A stretch of 8,062 nucleotides of DNA, taken from Comamonadaceae bacterium (lineage in GTDB: Bacteria; Pseudomonadota; Gammaproteobacteria; Burkholderiales; Burkholderiaceae). Position 1 is the first letter of the stretch, and each line of letters begins with the position of its first letter. The notes beneath the pieces are model-generated. The model had not been told where the DNA came from and ran no database searches. It was given only the letters and a program-made list of their open reading frames with translations. Shown here piece after piece: positions 5,548 through 8,062 of this stretch. The stretch is taken from positions 1 through 8,062 of the forward strand of contig CANKOT010000097.1 in NCBI GenBank assembly GCA_947484245.1, in the 5' to 3' direction. The translations under genes were made by a program, and so were the position numbers.

Positions 5548-6666
5548 ATGGCTAATTCAGAAAAAGCAACACCGCCCGCCCAAGCCAGTGATCTGGCTGG
5601 TGCATTTGAGCTTTTTGTTGAAGCCTCGCAAGCGCTAGAGCAGCAATACGCCACTCTCAGCCGAAAAGTAGAAGACCTCAGTGCCGACCTGTTTCAAGCC
5701 AACGAGCGTTTGAACGTTTTGCTCAACGCCTTGCCTGCCGCCGTGGTGCTCATTGAAAACGACAAAATCAGCCATTTCAACCAAGCAGCTGAACAATTGG
5801 TACCAGGGCTTCAAACGGGAGAGGCTTGGGCCACGCCTGCCACATGGAAGCCTGGCCATGGGCCTGATGAATTTCATGTCAATTCATCCGAGGGTCTGCG
5901 CACCCTTCAAGCCCAACGCGTGCAGGAAGGCTTGCGCAGTGTGATTCAAATTCAAGACATTACCGCCAACTTGCGAACCCTAGAAGACAACGAGCGGGTG
6001 GACCGCTTGGCCGCCATGGGCAAAATGTCGGCGGGTATTGCGCACCAACTTAGAACACCTTTGTCCACAGCCTTGTTGTATGCATCGCACCTTTGCAACC
6101 AAGAACTGGAGTTGCAAGACAGGGTAAGCTTCGCCAAAAAACTACAAAACCAACTGATTCACCTTGAAAAAATGGCCGGTGAAATGCTGCAGTTTGTAAG
6201 GGCCCGCCCCCACAAAACCCAAATCATTGCCCTAGACGAGTTGGTAAGCGAGGCCCTGCAAACCTTGGAAGGCTTGTCTCAAGAAAAACACATTGAGCTG
6301 TCAGTCAGCTTGAAAGCCGACAACTGCATGGTAAGCGTCGAGCGCCCCACCGTGGTGTCCGCCTTCATTGCCATTTTGGAAAACGCCATTCAGTGTTCTA
6401 GTCCGGGCCAAACCATTGTGGTTCAAACCCAAGCCGACCATTTGCGGGGCCAACTGAGCATTGAAGACGATGGCCCCGGCATTGCCGAAGACATGCTTTC
6501 AAGACTGTTTGAACCCTTCGCCACGAATCGCGTGACAGGCACTGGCCTAGGACTTGCAATTGCTCAGAATGCCATTCGCAGCCACCGTGGAGAAATTACC
6601 GCGCAAAACAAACCCGAAGGCGGGGCGCTTTTTGTGGTGGCTTTGCCCAGCATGGCCAACATTTAA
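5548..6666 (+). CDS. fleS: FleS/FlrB-type soluble PAS sensor histidine kinase for flagellar gene control
   Basis: This 372-residue kinase has no transmembrane helix, so it acts in the cytoplasm. In Pseudomonas and Vibrio, FleS/FlrB phosphorylates FleR/FlrC to switch on middle flagellar genes. A helical, coiled-coil-prone segment (28-60) precedes a short PAS-like domain (LPAAVVLIENDKISHFNQAA, 62-81, to about 145). The HisKA motif AMGKMSAGIAHQLRTPLS carries H166; the following ALLYASHL resembles the FleS family. The ATPase domain is complete: N box with N279 (ILENA), G1 DDGPGI (307-312), LFEPFAT (320-326) and G2 GTGLGL (331-336). The start ATG has only a weak purine-rich AAAGA upstream. fleR follows 38 bases later on the same strand, forming a pair. 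Adjacency to fliFGH and the FleR-type partner support the flagellar role over another NtrB-like function. Confidence 0.85.
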   Translation: MANSEKATPPAQASDLAGAFELFVEASQALEQQYATLSRKVEDLSADLFQANERLNVLLNALPAAVVLIENDKISHFNQAAEQLVPGLQTGEAWATPATWKPGHGPDEFHVNSSEGLRTLQAQRVQEGLRSVIQIQDITANLRTLEDNERVDRLAAMGKMSAGIAHQLRTPLSTALLYASHLCNQELELQDRVSFAKKLQNQLIHLEKMAGEMLQFVRARPHKTQIIALDELVSEALQTLEGLSQEKHIELSVSLKADNCMVSVERPTVVSAFIAILENAIQCSSPGQTIVVQTQADHLRGQLSIEDDGPGIAEDMLSRLFEPFATNRVTGTGLGLAIAQNAIRSHRGEITAQNKPEGGALFVVALPSMANI

Positions 6667-6704
6667 ACTCTGTATAAGCCTACAAAGTTAACAACTGCTC
6701 ACAC

Positions 6705-8062
6705 ATGAATCCGTTTCAAATTCTCCTAGTTGAAGACGACACCGACCTGCGGGAAGCCATCAGCGTAACGCTGCGCCTAGGCGGCGTAGACCACGTGGCC
6801 TTTGAGTGCGCCGAAGATGCACTGCCCGCCATTGACCCCGAAGTTGAGCAAATGCTGGTGACCGATTTCCGTTTGCCCGGTATGAATGGTTTGCAACTTT
6901 TGGCCCAAGCCCGAGAAAAACACCCCCAGCTGCCGGTGGTTGTCATGACCGCCTATGCCGACACCCAATTGGCCGTGCAAGCTTTAAAAGGTGGCGCCCG
7001 CGATTTCCTAATTAAACCCTTCATGCCCCAGCAATTGCTGGAGGTCATTGCGCGCCATCACCCCAGCCCGCCTCCGGCAAAAACCAGCGCTGACGGGGAA
7101 ATAATTGCCTCCGACCCGGCAATTCTTGCCGTTAAAAACCGTTGCGAGCGGGTGGCAGGCACTGGCGCCACCGTGCTATTAACAGGCGAATCGGGCGTGG
7201 GCAAAGATGTTTTTGCCAAGCAAATTCACCAACTTTCGGGCCGCAACAGCAAGCCTTATGTGGCCATCAACTGCGCGGCCATCCCAGATAACCTGCTGGA
7301 ATCCACCCTGTTTGGCTATGAAAAAGGTGCCTTTACCGGTGCTACCAAAGCCCAGCCAGGCAAGTTTGAGCAGGCCAACGGCGGCACCTTGTTCTTAGAT
7401 GAAATTGGTGAAATGCCCCTTGAACTGCAGGCCAAACTGCTGCGAGTTTTGCAAGACCAAGTGGTAGAGCGCCTGGGTTCTTTGCGCTCTGTGAACTGCG
7501 ATGTGCGCATTGTGGCGGCCACCAACCAAGACCTGCAGCAGAGAGTGAAAGATGGCAAATTCAGAGAGGATTTGTACTTCCGCTTGGCCGTATTTCCCAT
7601 TCGCATTCCACCATTGCGCGAGCGCCAACAAGACATCTTGCCCTTGGCCGAACATTTCTTGGCCCGCTATGGCCGTACCATGGGCCGCCAGGGCTTGAAA
7701 CTCTCCGCCCAAAGCAATCAAGCTTTGCAAAGCTACCCATGGCCCGGCAACGTGCGCGAATTGGAAAACGCCATGCAGCGCGCCCTGCTTTTAAGCGATG
7801 GCGATTTGATCGAACCCAACGACATTGAACTGCACGGCAGCGAGTCAAGCAGTGCTGTGAGTGCACCCATTGGCAATTTGACCGCCAGTGGCACACCTCT
7901 TGCATACAGTTCAGACACTGAAAGCACAACTTTGGGCGCACAGGACATGGATTCCATAGAACGTGAGCACATTTTGAAAGTTCTGAAGCAAGTGGGTGGC
8001 AACCGAAAAGAAGCCGTCAACATTTTGGGACTGTCCGAAAGGGCCCTGCGCTACAAGCTCAA
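6705..8062 (+). CDS. fleR: FleR/FlrC-type sigma-54-dependent response regulator (3' end outside window)
   Basis: This NtrC-family activator uses ATP hydrolysis to open sigma-54 promoters; FleR/FlrC drives middle flagellar genes. There are 452 codons before the right edge, so only the very C-terminus is missing. The receiver (1-115) has E10/D11/D12, phospho-acceptor D54 (TDFRLPGMNG), T82 and K104. The AAA+ domain (about 132-370) has Walker A GESGVGKD (161-168), the sigma-54-contacting GAFTGA (208-213), Walker B GGTLFLDEIGEM (226-237), arginines in FREDLYFRL (R287, R293) and sensor II in WPGNVRELENA (346-356). A Ser/Thr-rich linker (380-410) leads to a Fis-type helix-turn-helix, GGNRKEAVNILGLSERALRY (431-450). 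All catalytic motifs look intact. The ATG lies 38 bases after fleS with no clear ribosome binding site. Other NtrC-family names are possible; the FleS partner and flagellar neighbours decide. Confidence 0.87.
   Translation, partial: MNPFQILLVEDDTDLREAISVTLRLGGVDHVAFECAEDALPAIDPEVEQMLVTDFRLPGMNGLQLLAQAREKHPQLPVVVMTAYADTQLAVQALKGGARDFLIKPFMPQQLLEVIARHHPSPPPAKTSADGEIIASDPAILAVKNRCERVAGTGATVLLTGESGVGKDVFAKQIHQLSGRNSKPYVAINCAAIPDNLLESTLFGYEKGAFTGATKAQPGKFEQANGGTLFLDEIGEMPLELQAKLLRVLQDQVVERLGSLRSVNCDVRIVAATNQDLQQRVKDGKFREDLYFRLAVFPIRIPPLRERQQDILPLAEHFLARYGRTMGRQGLKLSAQSNQALQSYPWPGNVRELENAMQRALLLSDGDLIEPNDIELHGSESSSAVSAPIGNLTASGTPLAYSSDTESTTLGAQDMDSIEREHILKVLKQVGGNRKEAVNILGLSERALRYKL

Noticed and set aside
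6705..8062. FleR as an unusual activator because Walker A is GESGVGKD and not the more common GESGTGKE
   Set aside because: The changes are conservative, the lysine and glycines are kept, and all other AAA+ motifs including GAFTGA are intact.

Overview
This window is part of a flagellar gene cluster from a Gram-negative bacterium, probably a betaproteobacterium. A Burkholderiales relative of moderate GC content fits best, but this is an impression from protein character and not a proven placement. Nearly all of the DNA is coding, and there are no RNA genes, insertion sequences or CRISPR arrays.

Minus strand, positions 1-3174: a tight operon read right to left as fliF (MS ring), fliG (rotor/switch protein) and the start of fliH (export-ATPase regulator, cut off by the left window edge). 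fliF and fliG overlap by 4 bases (ATGA), and fliG and fliH are 2 bases apart. These proteins form the basal-body base: FliF in the inner membrane, FliG attached to its cytoplasmic tail, and FliH acting with the FliI ATPase at the export gate. fliE, which often precedes fliF, is not present here.

Minus strand, positions 3272-5391: an OmpR-family response regulator followed by a membrane-bound histidine kinase, 14 bases apart and reading toward fliF. The kinase has an extracytoplasmic domain of about 150 residues that I do not recognise and an unusual ATP-binding G1 box. This pair is not part of the textbook FleSR-fliEFGHIJ layout, and sampled lines of the kinase gene are more AT-rich than sampled lines of fliF.

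Plus strand, positions 5548-8062: a soluble PAS-type histidine kinase (FleS/FlrB type) and a sigma-54-dependent response regulator (FleR/FlrC type, cut off at the right edge just inside its DNA-binding helix-turn-helix). In polar-flagellated bacteria this pair activates the middle class of flagellar genes, which usually includes basal-body and hook genes.

Taken together, two different two-component systems are transcribed divergently from a 156-base gap, and both sit next to the MS-ring/switch operon. The most interesting possibility is that the OmpR-type pair adds an extracytoplasmic input to flagellar assembly control. The sequence supports the neighbourhood but does not prove the regulation.
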